Source of the DNA: Alteromonas sp. KUL106
Lineage (GTDB): Bacteria; Pseudomonadota; Gammaproteobacteria; Enterobacterales; Alteromonadaceae
DNA: 64,000 bases
Direction of reading: 5' to 3'
Assembly (NCBI RefSeq): GCF_009811415.1
Contig: NZ_BLIG01000039.1
Location: forward strand, 45,458 to 109,457
Below the pieces are notes generated by a model, which was not told the DNA's origin, ran no database searches, and was given only the letters and a program-made list of their open reading frames with translations. A program made the translations under genes and the position numbers. The stretch's first letter is position 1. Each line of letters starts with the position of its first letter. Below are positions 9,915 to 19,203 of the stretch, in pieces.

Positions 9915-10538
9915 TTAAGCTTGCGTATCCACACCGCCGCTTGGTGCACGCGATACCATTACCATGGCTGGGCGTAGCAAACGGCCGTTAATTTGATAAC
10001 CTTTCTGCATAACCGCCATTACTGTATTTGGCTCGTGGTCTGCACTTTCTTGCATCGACATCGCCTGATGCAAATCAGGGTTGAAGGTTTCACCCTGCGG
10101 ATCAATAAGGCTTAAACCAAATTTCTCAATAGTGCTCAAGAAAGTTTTGTGTGTCATTTCCACACCTTCCAACAGCGGCTTAATCGCTTCATTGTCGCCA
10201 TCGGTCAATTCTATTGCACGCTCAAGGTTGTCGATAACCGGTAGCAGTTCGCCAGCGAAGCGTTCTAGGGCGAATTTACGCGCTTTTTCCACTTCTCCTT
10301 CAGCTCGACGACGCGCGTTGTCAGCGTCTGCACGCGCACGAAGCACACTGTCTTGCTGTTCTTTGATTGTTGCTTGTGCTTCAGAAAGTGCCGTTTCCAG
10401 CTCGTAAATGCGCTGTGCATTTTCATCAAGCTCTACACCTTCTGCTTCAGACGCTTCTACTTGAACTTCTTCTGCACTTTGAACAGTTTCATCAACTGTA
10501 TTTTCTTGTTCTGCCTGCACGTCGCGATTATCGCTCAT
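9915..10538 (-). CDS. grpE: Nucleotide exchange factor GrpE
   Basis: A 207-residue GrpE that releases ADP from DnaK. An acidic, disordered N-terminus precedes a long coiled coil ([17 protein letters not shown]... [20 protein letters not shown]), then the beta-wing domain with [12 protein letters not shown] and the conserved tail [21 protein letters not shown] placed the start at the ATG at 10538 because GGAGGT lies just before it; an in-frame ATG at 10601 would add 21 unrelated residues without a binding site. It lies 118 bp upstream of dnaK. Its location beside dnaK differs from E. coli, where grpE adjoins nadK and recN. Confidence 0.96.
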   Translation of the reverse strand: MSDNRDVQAEQENTVDETVQSAEEVQVEASEAEGVELDENAQRIYELETALSEAQATIKEQQDSVLRARADADNARRRAEGEVEKARKFALERFAGELLPVIDNLERAIELTDGDNEAIKPLLEGVEMTHKTFLSTIEKFGLSLIDPQGETFNPDLHQAMSMQESADHEPNTVMAVMQKGYQINGRLLRPAMVMVSRAPSGGVDTQA

Positions 10539-10618
10539 GCCTACCTCCACACGTTTTTCTAAATTAGGCATTGCCCAACAACCTAAAATTGTTGGGAACA
10601 ACTCTGTTGCGCTTAGTT

Positions 10619-10646
10619 ATGGGGCTAGTTTGAGAGCGATCAAGGG
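10619..10646 (-). promoter_or_regulatory. Sigma32-type heat shock promoter of grpE
   Basis: On the minus strand CCCTTGAT is followed after 14 bp by CCCCATAA, a near-perfect sigma32 promoter, about 80 bp upstream of the grpE start codon. Confidence 0.8.
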
Positions 10647-11008
10647 TATCCACACAATTTTTGTGGGTGATTTTAAAAAAATATAAAAAAGCCAGACCAC
10701 AACATGAAAATTGCCTTTCTATCGCTCAACATGGCAGTCGCTTTTTTAATTATTTTTCTTTGATGCTTTATAAGAAATAATCCAAACGAGATAGTCATGC
10801 GCCGTATTTTTAGCCCATTCATCTGCCGTCCTTTAAACCTTTTTGAGCTTTGACTCTATTTTGTATTCATTCCTGGTACCAGCAGTGGGCCTTATATCAG
10901 GCACTTAGGCATTCATTGAAGATGCGTCATATGTGAAAACCGTGTTAATGTAAGTTCATAAGAAAACGCGCTTTTACAGGCGCTAATACATGCATTTATC
11001 TACACGGA
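10647..11008. other. Intergenic region between grpE and the hybrid kinase
   Basis: About 360 bp between divergent genes. Apart from the grpE heat shock promoter on its edge I see no convincing conserved site, hairpin terminator or small ORF. It must contain the plus-strand promoter of the sensor kinase. Confidence 0.35.
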
Positions 11009-14000
11009 ATGTCTATGCTAAGTATCTGGACAGTTGGCACTCTTGTTGGTTTTTATCTCCTCGCCCTTTTTGCTGTGGCATTTTGGGGCGATAGGCGCCT
11101 GCGCGATAACCGGCAGCACCCTGTTCTTTACAGTTTAGGTTTGGGCGTACACTGTACATCGTGGGCTTTTTTTGGCACAACGTCGCAAGCGGCGCAATAC
11201 GGTTGGGCAGTCATTCCCACTTATCTGGGTATCATGTTAACGATGGCATTTGCGTTTCCTGTCGTGCTTCATATAAGCAGACTATGCCAACAACACAACA
11301 TTAGCTCTTTGGCAGATCTCATCTCACTTAAATATCAGCATTCTCATTTAATTGCCGCGCTAATCACTTTGCTTTGCTTTTTTGGGGTTGTGCCCTATAT
11401 CGCGCTTCAGCTAGATGCGATTACAAAGTCAATTAACTTACTCACTGGTAAATCCCAAACAAGTACACCTTGGTTAAGCATCTATGTGGCTAGCTTGCTC
11501 GCTCTTTTCGCCATTACCTTCGGCACACGCACACTTAATTTGACAGATAAACATCCCGGATTGCTGCTTACAATTGCCTTTGAGTCGATAATAAAGCTCG
11601 TCGCGCTCTGGGCTGTAGGAATTTTTGTCTGCTTTTTTCTATTTGACGGCGTGTTAGATTTGATATCGAAGGCCGCATCAAACGTCAACGCAAAAGAAGT
11701 CATTTACGCCGATAGTGCACCGTGGGTTTATGTTTCGCACGTAGCATTGGGTGTTTGCTCCATGTTCGTATTGCCCAGACAATTTCACATGAACTTTGTT
11801 GAACAAAACGGCGAGGGAGAGCTTCGTACTGCAAGGTGGTTATTTCCTCTCTACTTATTCGGCATGACCCTTTTTCTTATCCCCATTGCGCTTGCAGGCA
11901 AAATGCTGCTGCCGGTAACGACAAGTTCAGATGCCTACGTTCTCGCGCTTCCCCTTTATACCGAAAACCTAGCCCTGTCAGGTTTTGCCTTTATTGGCGG
12001 TTTGTCTGCAACCACCAGCATGGTGATTGTCGCAACCTTGGCGTTGGGAATAATGATTTCCAACAATGTCGTTACCCCACTTTGGCTTAAAGCACGCCTT
12101 AAAACTTCATCTACTCGCTCAATGGAGCCGAGTAACATTCTCTCTATTCGCCGACTCACCGTATTGATCGTTCTAAGCATTGCACTGTGGTATCACCTAA
12201 ATATCAGTCAAGCTGCGCCACTGGTTAAAAGCGGTGTAATTGCTATTGCGTTGTTAGGACAATGTATGCCGGCGCTTATGTTTGGTATTTATTGGCGGCG
12301 CAGCACCAAGGCAGCTGCCATTTCCGCTTTACTTGTGGGCTTTATTTGTTGGGCGGCATTTCTGCTCTATCCTAGCTTGCTTTCAAGCTATTATTTCGAT
12401 CCCGCGCCGACTGACGAGGCGTTGGGACTCGGTTTTGCTTATTCATTACTCGCTAACTGCTGTACGTTTGTTTTAGTGGCAATGACAACATCCAAGCGAG
12501 AAAATACTGCGCAAGAAAGTGCTATTTCACGCGCCGACACACCTCTTTTAATGGTGAAAGTAAGAGATTTGATTGCGCTCACGGAGCGTGTTTTGGAGAA
12601 AGAAACACACGCTCAACTTATTCAACAGCTTTCTGTCGATGTCAATCGAGCATCAAGCAGCGGCTATGCCAGTCAGGCTTTAATAGAAAGAGTAAATAAA
12701 TTATTGGCAGCCCAAGTTGGCGCCCCTAGCGCCAGGATTCTATTGGGAGCGATTGCAGATACAGGCGGAGATGCGTTGCCAGAGCTAGTCGATTGGGTTG
12801 AAGAGGCGTCGCAGTCATTTCAATTTAATCATGAAGTACTCCAATCATCTGTCCAGAATATCGAGCAAGGGATAAGCGTACTGGATGAAAAACTCAAATT
12901 GTTAGCATGGAACGACAGATATATTGAAATATTTAACTACCCCAAAGGCTTCTTAAAAGCGGGGATGCCTATCACTGACATACTCAGTTACAACGCCCAG
13001 CGCGGCTTATTTAGTGTTTCAAACATCGAGTCTAATCCTCACGCAGTTCAATCAGAAATTAACAAGCGCGTGAGTTTTATGCTGGACGGCAGTCGCCATA
13101 AATTCATTCGAAAACAACCCGACGGTAAAGTGATTGAATTAAATGGCGCGCCGCTACCGGGTGGTGGCTACGTCACGACGTATAGCGACATAACCGAGTA
13201 CATTGCGATTCAGCAGCAACTCGAAAACGCGAAGGCGGAATTGGAAACACGGGTAGCAATAAGAACGGCAGAATTGGAAGAAGCGAAACGTCAGGCTGTG
13301 CAGGCAAATGAAAGTAAGACAAAATTTCTTGCAGCTGCTGGTCATGACTTGATGCAGCCTTTCAACGCGGCTACGTTGTTTGCAGCTATGCTGAGCAAGA
13401 AAACGCAAGGCAGTGAACTGGCTAGTCTATCAGAGGGTGTGGTCAATTCACTGGATAATGCGCAGAGTCTACTCACCATGTTACTTGATATGAGTAAACT
13501 GGACGCAGGAGTGTTGAAAGCACAAAAAAATGTATTCCCTTTGGATGAAATTTTATCCTCATTAGTACAAGAATTTACCATTATTGCGGAGCAAAAAGGG
13601 GTCACGCTTAGCTATGTACCTACAAGTTTATTTATCTATAGCGATAAAAATTTACTGAGAAGAGTGATACAAAATTTGTTGTCAAATGCCGTTCGCTATA
13701 CTTCTCGGGGTAAAGTCTTAATTGGTGTTAAAAGAGCCCGCCGCACAAATAGAGATAATGAAAACGTTAACGATATAAGGATAGTTGTCTGCGATACCGG
13801 AAATGGAATTGCCGTAGATGAACAGCAAAATATTTTTAGTGAATTCCATCAGTTAGATAACCCGAATAGCAGCGAAGGGATTGGATTAGGATTAACCATA
13901 GTCGATCGCATATGTCGCTTATTGGCACACCGAATCACGATTGAGTCAACGTTAGGCAGAGGCAGCTGTTTTTCTGTCTATCTAGATTTAGCGCATGAGC

Positions 14001-14455
14001 AAGCTGTAATCGACCACTCCCACGTAACGGCTTCTTCCTCCTTGCCATTAGTCAACGCTGGTGAATCTGGCGTTAGTGAACTTTCAGCCTTTTTGTCAGA
14101 CCGCGTTATATTGTTAATCGAAAATGACGAGCAAGTGGCAGGCGCGATGCGTTCACTATTAAATGACTGGGGCGCTGAAGTATATTGGATTAAGGGACAG
14201 CAAGACATATTACCTATTAATAAACATTTTGATGTTCTAATCGCAGACTATCATTTAAACACCGGTGAAACAGGCACCCAGTGCGCCGACATGCTGACTC
14301 AGAACGGCTTTTCATTTGGCTTCACCTTGTTAATAACAGCAGATCGCAGTCATCAAGTACGGGAAGAAGCGGCTTCATTAGGTATGGCGTACTTGCCGAA
14401 ACCTGTGAAGCCACTCGCACTAAAACGCTTATTAAAACAAGGTATTGGTAGGTAG
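11009..14455 (+). CDS. SSS transporter-like hybrid sensor histidine kinase (CrbS/CbrA type)
   Basis: An 1148-residue fusion. Residues 1 to about 500 form a sodium:solute symporter-like membrane domain with about 13 hydrophobic segments. A PAS domain (around 600-720, EQGISVLDEKLKLLAWNDRY) and a coiled coil follow. The histidine kinase has an H-box GHDLMQPFNAATLFAAML, N-box NLLSNAVRYT, and G boxes DTGNGIA and GIGLGLTI. The C-terminal receiver has acidic residues in LLIENDEQ, the phospho-acceptor in IADYHLN and lysine in LPKPVKP. The family includes CrbS/MxtR, which control acetyl-CoA synthetase and acetate use with a LuxR-type partner; such a regulator lies at 15.5-16.1 kb. Start may instead be the ATG at 11015. 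Its stop codon directly abuts the stop of the convergent retropepsin gene. Confidence 0.88.
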   Translation: MSMLSIWTVGTLVGFYLLALFAVAFWGDRRLRDNRQHPVLYSLGLGVHCTSWAFFGTTSQAAQYGWAVIPTYLGIMLTMAFAFPVVLHISRLCQQHNISSLADLISLKYQHSHLIAALITLLCFFGVVPYIALQLDAITKSINLLTGKSQTSTPWLSIYVASLLALFAITFGTRTLNLTDKHPGLLLTIAFESIIKLVALWAVGIFVCFFLFDGVLDLISKAASNVNAKEVIYADSAPWVYVSHVALGVCSMFVLPRQFHMNFVEQNGEGELRTARWLFPLYLFGMTLFLIPIALAGKMLLPVTTSSDAYVLALPLYTENLALSGFAFIGGLSATTSMVIVATLALGIMISNNVVTPLWLKARLKTSSTRSMEPSNILSIRRLTVLIVLSIALWYHLNISQAAPLVKSGVIAIALLGQCMPALMFGIYWRRSTKAAAISALLVGFICWAAFLLYPSLLSSYYFDPAPTDEALGLGFAYSLLANCCTFVLVAMTTSKRENTAQESAISRADTPLLMVKVRDLIALTERVLEKETHAQLIQQLSVDVNRASSSGYASQALIERVNKLLAAQVGAPSARILLGAIADTGGDALPELVDWVEEASQSFQFNHEVLQSSVQNIEQGISVLDEKLKLLAWNDRYIEIFNYPKGFLKAGMPITDILSYNAQRGLFSVSNIESNPHAVQSEINKRVSFMLDGSRHKFIRKQPDGKVIELNGAPLPGGGYVTTYSDITEYIAIQQQLENAKAELETRVAIRTAELEEAKRQAVQANESKTKFLAAAGHDLMQPFNAATLFAAMLSKKTQGSELASLSEGVVNSLDNAQSLLTMLLDMSKLDAGVLKAQKNVFPLDEILSSLVQEFTIIAEQKGVTLSYVPTSLFIYSDKNLLRRVIQNLLSNAVRYTSRGKVLIGVKRARRTNRDNENVNDIRIVVCDTGNGIAVDEQQNIFSEFHQLDNPNSSEGIGLGLTIVDRICRLLAHRITIESTLGRGSCFSVYLDLAHEQAVIDHSHVTASSSLPLVNAGESGVSELSAFLSDRVILLIENDEQVAGAMRSLLNDWGAEVYWIKGQQDILPINKHFDVLIADYHLNTGETGTQCADMLTQNGFSFGFTLLITADRSHQVREEAASLGMAYLPKPVKPLALKRLLKQGIGR

Positions 14456-15346
14456 TTACTCAGGCAAACCTATATGCATTTTTGCCGTGCTGTATTCGAG
14501 CGTAACAACAAAATCTTTTAATAGGTCATATCCAATCAGCCCGACGACCTTTTTCCCACCAAGCCTGCTTCCTAGCTCTTTATACTGGCTCTCTATATGT
14601 GTCTTTTGCCCTTCAGCTGGGAAACTTACCTTTACATTACTGACTTCAAAGGGCCCAAATTTAACCGTATCTGCGGTAGCGAATTCATTGGCCCCAAAAC
14701 CGTTAGCGCCAAACGACTCCGACACCCCTTCTATGTTATCTAACAAGCCGGCTCTCGACGCCACTTTCCTATCAACAAAAATAGAGCCAGCATTCCCAGT
14801 ATCGATAAGAAGCCAAACCGTTTTGCCGTTGATCTCTATTTGAGCTATCGGCATACCACTTCCTTGCTGGACCACAGTGCGAACATTGGCGACATCGTGC
14901 ATGTTCACGCTATCTCTTGTGAGAAGTCTTATTTTTTGATTTGGGTAGTCTAGTTGAACAATAAAATTTTGGAAGAAGCCCGAACCTAAAAGCAGTCCGT
15001 TTGAATGGTGACCCAAATTTCCTTCAACAAGGTTATCAAGCTCGAATTCTGAGCCGAATATATTGACCTTTACATTATTAAATGTGCTTCGTTTCTCAAT
15101 CTTATATACACCTTGGATGTTGATAGCGCGTCCGCCATCTAGCTCCAAATTATTTTTTCCGATAAAGGCTTTATTGATACTGTTCACCTGAGCGCCAGAA
15201 TCAAGCATGACTCGAGATTCTATTCCCTCTATTGTGACAGGTAAAAAAACGTGGCCTCGATCTAGTATAAAATCAGTCCAGTGCGTAGCGGCAGCGTGGC
15301 TTAAAAACGGCAATAGTAAAGCAATTAAATATACTGAACGCCTCAT
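14456..15346 (-). CDS. Exported retropepsin-like aspartic protease family protein
   Basis: A 296-residue protein with a signal peptide (MRRSVYLIALLLPFLSHAAA). Two aspartate motifs are present, VMLDSGAQVN near residue 50 and LLIDTGNAGSIFV near residue 180, each in the hydrophobic-D-[ST]-G context of pepsin/retropepsin lobes. Each half also has a predicted hydrophobic-hydrophobic-G motif (GLLLGSGFF, VVGLIGYDLL). This suggests a two-lobe periplasmic aspartyl peptidase; peptidase activity has not been shown for most such bacterial proteins. AAGGGA sits 5 nt before the ATG. It is sandwiched between the hybrid kinase and its likely response regulator, so a role in that signalling pathway is possible but unproven. 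Confidence 0.8.
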   Translation of the reverse strand: MRRSVYLIALLLPFLSHAAATHWTDFILDRGHVFLPVTIEGIESRVMLDSGAQVNSINKAFIGKNNLELDGGRAINIQGVYKIEKRSTFNNVKVNIFGSEFELDNLVEGNLGHHSNGLLLGSGFFQNFIVQLDYPNQKIRLLTRDSVNMHDVANVRTVVQQGSGMPIAQIEINGKTVWLLIDTGNAGSIFVDRKVASRAGLLDNIEGVSESFGANGFGANEFATADTVKFGPFEVSNVKVSFPAEGQKTHIESQYKELGSRLGGKKVVGLIGYDLLKDFVVTLEYSTAKMHIGLPE

Positions 15347-15471
15347 AAAAGTCCCTTTAAATTTTTAAAAACAACGTAGTTCTACAAATTATCCACTGCG
15401 AACGCTATCACATCGTTTTTGGCACTTCTAGCCATATGAAACATTTGATTTACCACAAGTAAACCGATGCA

Positions 15472-16137
15472 TTAAACGTGCATGGCGTTTTTAAATGCAA
15501 TGCCAGCTTTAGTCCTGTTGATTACGCCCAGTTTTCTAAGTACAGCCGAAACATGCTGTTTTACCGTTGATTCCGAGATCTCCAATTCGTAAGCAATCTG
15601 TTTGTTGAGTAAGCCGTCTGACACCATACGCAGTACTTTTAACTGGTGAGGCGTGAGTTGCTTTAATCGGCTCGTAAAGTCATCTGCGCCACACATACTA
15701 TGGTCATTTTGACCAGCTGATTTGTTCTGCCCGTTTGGAGACATATGTGCTGAAGTAGGAACCCAAGTCTCGCCATCAAGCACAGTGTTGACCGCTTCAA
15801 TGATACATTCAACGGAAGCTGACTTAGGAATAAATCCGCTCGCGCCCAACGCTAACGACTTTGCCATTACATCGGGTTCTTCTTGTGCAGTAACCACAAC
15901 TACAAGCACATCTGGATGAAGCGCATGTACCTCAGCAAGGCCATTCAACCCTTCATTGCCAGGCATGGTGAGATCTAAAAAGAGCAGATCGATATCGTCA
16001 TTTGATTTAAGACAAGCAAGTGTATCGGGGAAGGTAGACGTTTCTACAAGTTCAATATGCTCCACGCAAGTTAACGCATGGCACATTGCGGCCCTGAACA
16101 AAGGGTGATCGTCAGCAATGAGGATTTTCACAGACAT
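15472..16137 (-). CDS. NarL/LuxR-type response regulator (CrbR/ErdR-like)
   Basis: A 221-residue regulator. The receiver domain (1-120) shows ADDHP, phospho-Asp in LLFLDLTMPG, the switch Thr in VVVVTAQ and Lys in GFIPKSA. A LuxR-type helix-turn-helix (about 155-215) has LTPHQLKVLRMVSDGLLNKQIAYEL with recognition helix SESTVKQHVSAVLRKLGV. It is probably phosphorylated by the SSS-type hybrid kinase encoded 1 kb away, as CrbR is by CrbS. In Vibrio and Pseudomonas this pair activates acetyl-CoA synthetase genes; here the neighbouring hydroxybutyrate genes and prpE would be natural targets (inference). There is an insertion of polar residues between the domains (SPNGQNKSAGQNDHS). Confidence 0.88.
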   Translation of the reverse strand: MSVKILIADDHPLFRAAMCHALTCVEHIELVETSTFPDTLACLKSNDDIDLLFLDLTMPGNEGLNGLAEVHALHPDVLVVVVTAQEEPDVMAKSLALGASGFIPKSASVECIIEAVNTVLDGETWVPTSAHMSPNGQNKSAGQNDHSMCGADDFTSRLKQLTPHQLKVLRMVSDGLLNKQIAYELEISESTVKQHVSAVLRKLGVINRTKAGIAFKNAMHV

Positions 16138-16253
16138 AATGCTATCAACTTGTAACTACTTTGTTAATCAACATACTACCACGGCGGTAAATAAAGGTTA
16201 ATCATAATGGCAATAATCGACATAAACACCGGTATGGTTCACACAAAAATGAA

Positions 16254-16285
16254 CACGCCTAAGCTAAGAGGCCTAGGCGTGAAAC
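16254..16285 (-). terminator. Terminator downstream of the TonB receptor
   Basis: CACGCCTA / TAGGCGTG stem (8 bp), followed on the minus strand by TTCATTTTTGTG. It lies 30-60 bp after the receptor stop codon. Confidence 0.6.
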
Positions 16286-16315
16286 AAGGTGTTAATTTTC
16301 TCTAGCACACTGGGT

Positions 16316-18676
16316 TTAGAATCGATAGCCCACCGTTAGATGAACCGTTCGCGGGTCACCGTAATACCCAATAAGTGTGGTATCACCGCCCAGACCTGGG
16401 CCGAAGTTACCTTCACCGTCTTGGGTAACAAAGTCGTAACCGCCAACCAGATACTCTTCATCGGTCAGGTTTTTAACATGTAATCCAGCATACCAGTCGC
16501 CTTCTACACTTTCCCAACGCGCGCTTAAGTTCACCATACCGTAGGCATCTTGTTGGATAAGATCGCTGGTTTCAAAGATGAGGTAATCATCGCGGTAATA
16601 GTAGTTGGCGTTAAACGTAATATCACCAAAGGTAGTTTCCAGTAAATAATTGGCGTTAACGTTGAAGGTATTCTCTGGCGTACTTGCCAAGCCAATTAAC
16701 GGAGGAATCGCATTATTTTTCTTTATCTCAAAGTCGATATAACCATAAGCAGCGTCAAACTGCAGGTTGTCTGTGGCTACCCATGTCATCTCCAACTCCG
16801 CACCTTTTGCGGCAGTTTCTGCAGCGTTGCGCAGTCGCTGGTCAAGTGCTGTAGGGTCAGATAGATCACCTTCAACCCCGATGTATTGACGGTCTTTGTG
16901 ATCGTAAGAAAATAGAGTTATGTTCATACGAAGGGCATCGCTTAAGTCGCTTTTCACACCCACTTCGAAGCTATCCACTACCTCAGGCCGAACCCCAGGC
17001 TCATTAGTTTGAGCACGAGGGTTAAAGGTGCCCGATTTAAAGCCCTGTGAATAGCTGGCGAAGAACATGGTATCGCGGTCCATTTGATACTCAACACCCA
17101 CACGCGGAGTAAAACGAGACCAACTTTCTACCGCTGGCGCATCTAAGACATCATCGCCATCAGTGTCTGTCCCAAGTACTTGAGGCACTAGTTGTCCATC
17201 GGGACGAACATAGCCTTCAATCCAATCGGTATAGGGGTAAACGTTGGCAAACACTAAACCGTTATTTACAAACGCGGTCTTTTCTTCATCGGTATAGCGA
17301 GCACCAAGTGAGAGAGAGAGTTTATCAGTTACGTCGTAGTTCATTTGTGCATAGGCCGCCCAGCTCTCTGAGTTGTTGCAACCAGTGACTTCTCGGGTTA
17401 ATCCCGGTGCGCCTAAGGCTTGCCCTAAAACGCCTAATATTGCGTCAAAGTTTCCGCAGCTTTCGCCGTCATATAAATACAATCCCGATACAACGCTGAA
17501 AGTTTCACCTGTATAGTTGACTTGAAGTTCGTGCGTATCATTACTGTCGTCATATTCAGCAGGCACATCAAAAATAGGCAGTGGCGTGTTATCAAAATCG
17601 ATATTGGTGGGTGAATAACTCTCTCGGTGCGAACCAATATATTTAAGCTCTAAATTATCACTTACGTTATAGCGCGCTAGCCAGTTATACCCTTCTAGCT
17701 CTACTTTATTCCATGTGGGTAAGCTGGTGTAAGAGTCGTACACTGAATCAGGTACTGGTGCATCGGTGAGAATACTCGGAATTAAGCGATATCCCCCTTT
17801 TGCATTCGATGTATCTTCTGTTTTGTCCCAACCAAAGCGGAAAAATAAGTCTTCACTGGGGTGCACTTCAAGGGTTACTCTCGCTGCCCACAAGTCTTTG
17901 TTGTAGTTTTCTTTATCTTGGTTTGGCAAAGCGCTAATCAGATACTCACCGAAACCATCCCGATTCAAATTGGCGTATCCGACGCCAAGGTAAACCGTAT
18001 CTTCAATAAGCGGAATCTGGCCTGTGACTCTCATATCGCGCTGACTGTAGCTACCTACCGTGGCCTCTACATTCATTTGAGTTTCGCCAGTCATCTCTTT
18101 GGTTACATATTTAACTGCGCCACCGATAGTATTTTTACCGTACAGTGTTCCCTGAGGGCCACGTAGCACTTCAATTCGCTGCACATCTAAGAGATCCAGC
18201 ACCGCGCCTTGAGGCCGTGCAATATAGACATCATCAACATAAATCCCAACGCCCGGCTCATAGCCCCATAGCGGGTCTTGCTGACCTAAACCGCGAATAA
18301 ACGCCGTCAGGGTTGAATTAGTTCCACGACTTGTCTGCAACGTGGTGTTGGGTGAAAACTGTTGAATTTCAGTTAACACACTTATGCCTTTTTCGCCCAA
18401 TTCAACGGCACCAATGGATGTGATTGCAACCGGCGTTTCTTGAAGGGATTCTACGGTTCTTCGCGCTGTAACTTCAATGCGCTCTAATTTTCCTTTTTCC
18501 GCATCTTGATCATTGGTCGACTGCGGATTTTCTTGCGCGAATGCCGATGCCGAGCAAATTACGCCAGCCACCGCAAGGGCACAAAGGCTTTTTGTAGGCA
18601 TGCTAGCCACGCTACGTTTATCTGACTTTAATGTGTTAGATGAAACCCAATTTAGTGTGTTTGTTGATTTAGACAT
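16316..18676 (-). CDS. TonB-dependent outer membrane receptor
   Basis: A 786-residue TonB-dependent transporter. A signal peptide-like stretch (SLCALAVAGVICSASAFAQ) lies unusually far in, after about 28 polar residues; the start at 18676 is nevertheless supported by AAGGAG five bases before the ATG. A TonB box (IEVTARR) and plug domain (LQETPVAITSIG ... VLRGPQGTLYGKNTIGGAV) follow, then the beta barrel, ending in the terminal aromatic signature VHLTVGYRF. Such receptors import large or scarce ligands with energy from TonB-ExbBD. It is divergent from the permease/depolymerase cluster, so it may import hydroxyalkanoate oligomers, but the substrate is not readable from sequence. It carries one GGACAGACACT copy. 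Confidence 0.9.
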   Translation of the reverse strand: MSKSTNTLNWVSSNTLKSDKRSVASMPTKSLCALAVAGVICSASAFAQENPQSTNDQDAEKGKLERIEVTARRTVESLQETPVAITSIGAVELGEKGISVLTEIQQFSPNTTLQTSRGTNSTLTAFIRGLGQQDPLWGYEPGVGIYVDDVYIARPQGAVLDLLDVQRIEVLRGPQGTLYGKNTIGGAVKYVTKEMTGETQMNVEATVGSYSQRDMRVTGQIPLIEDTVYLGVGYANLNRDGFGEYLISALPNQDKENYNKDLWAARVTLEVHPSEDLFFRFGWDKTEDTSNAKGGYRLIPSILTDAPVPDSVYDSYTSLPTWNKVELEGYNWLARYNVSDNLELKYIGSHRESYSPTNIDFDNTPLPIFDVPAEYDDSNDTHELQVNYTGETFSVVSGLYLYDGESCGNFDAILGVLGQALGAPGLTREVTGCNNSESWAAYAQMNYDVTDKLSLSLGARYTDEEKTAFVNNGLVFANVYPYTDWIEGYVRPDGQLVPQVLGTDTDGDDVLDAPAVESWSRFTPRVGVEYQMDRDTMFFASYSQGFKSGTFNPRAQTNEPGVRPEVVDSFEVGVKSDLSDALRMNITLFSYDHKDRQYIGVEGDLSDPTALDQRLRNAAETAAKGAELEMTWVATDNLQFDAAYGYIDFEIKKNNAIPPLIGLASTPENTFNVNANYLLETTFGDITFNANYYYRDDYLIFETSDLIQQDAYGMVNLSARWESVEGDWYAGLHVKNLTDEEYLVGGYDFVTQDGEGNFGPGLGGDTTLIGYYGDPRTVHLTVGYRF
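17162..17172 (-). repeat. GGACAGACACT copy inside the TonB receptor
   Basis: Exact copy on the coding strand. It encodes Thr-Asp-Thr at residues 503-505 in the acidic loop GTDTDGDDVLD, probably an extracellular loop of the barrel. Confidence 0.85.
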
Positions 18677-19203
18677 AGTGACTCCTTGTTGTTCTAAGTT
18701 ATAGGGCCTGTTGAACGTTACTGTACATTTTTGCAGCGGCCCGTGTGCTATCTAGACAAGGCGGATGTTTGACGGTCTAGTGGTTCTAAATCGAAAACAT
18801 TCAACGCAGTATAGATGGCACACAGACGCTGCCCTAAGGGGTCGCTATGGAAGACTTTTACTCTTCGTCACTGTCCTTTAACTTAGGCCGCTAGCCTTGC
18901 AGGAGTGTTTCGTGAATAAAAGGCTTCCATTTAGACCAAAACTTGTACAAAAAAGATCGACAAGCCTTCATCACTGCCGGATGTATTGCCTACGGTCAAA
19001 ATCACTTTAGTTAATTAATTGTTAATAGTATGTAGTACCATCGTACTATGGGATTTTGGTGAAAGTAACGTCACACTGAATCTTCGTTATGAATGCTTTT
19101 TATTGATTTACTTGCACTTTGTCTGTCGGAGACGAAGTAAGTCATTAATCGACTTAACTGTTTCGGATCATCTGCGGTCACAGATTTTTAAGGAATAATA
19201 ATT
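18677..19203. other. Divergent control region of the TonB receptor and permease
   Basis: 527 bp separate the two divergent genes, long enough for two promoters. The clearest symmetrical site is TAGTAC-CATC-GTACTA at 19033-19048, an inverted repeat of 6 bp with a 4-bp centre, about 155 bp upstream of the permease start; it could be an operator. No ORF with support was found. Confidence 0.45.
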
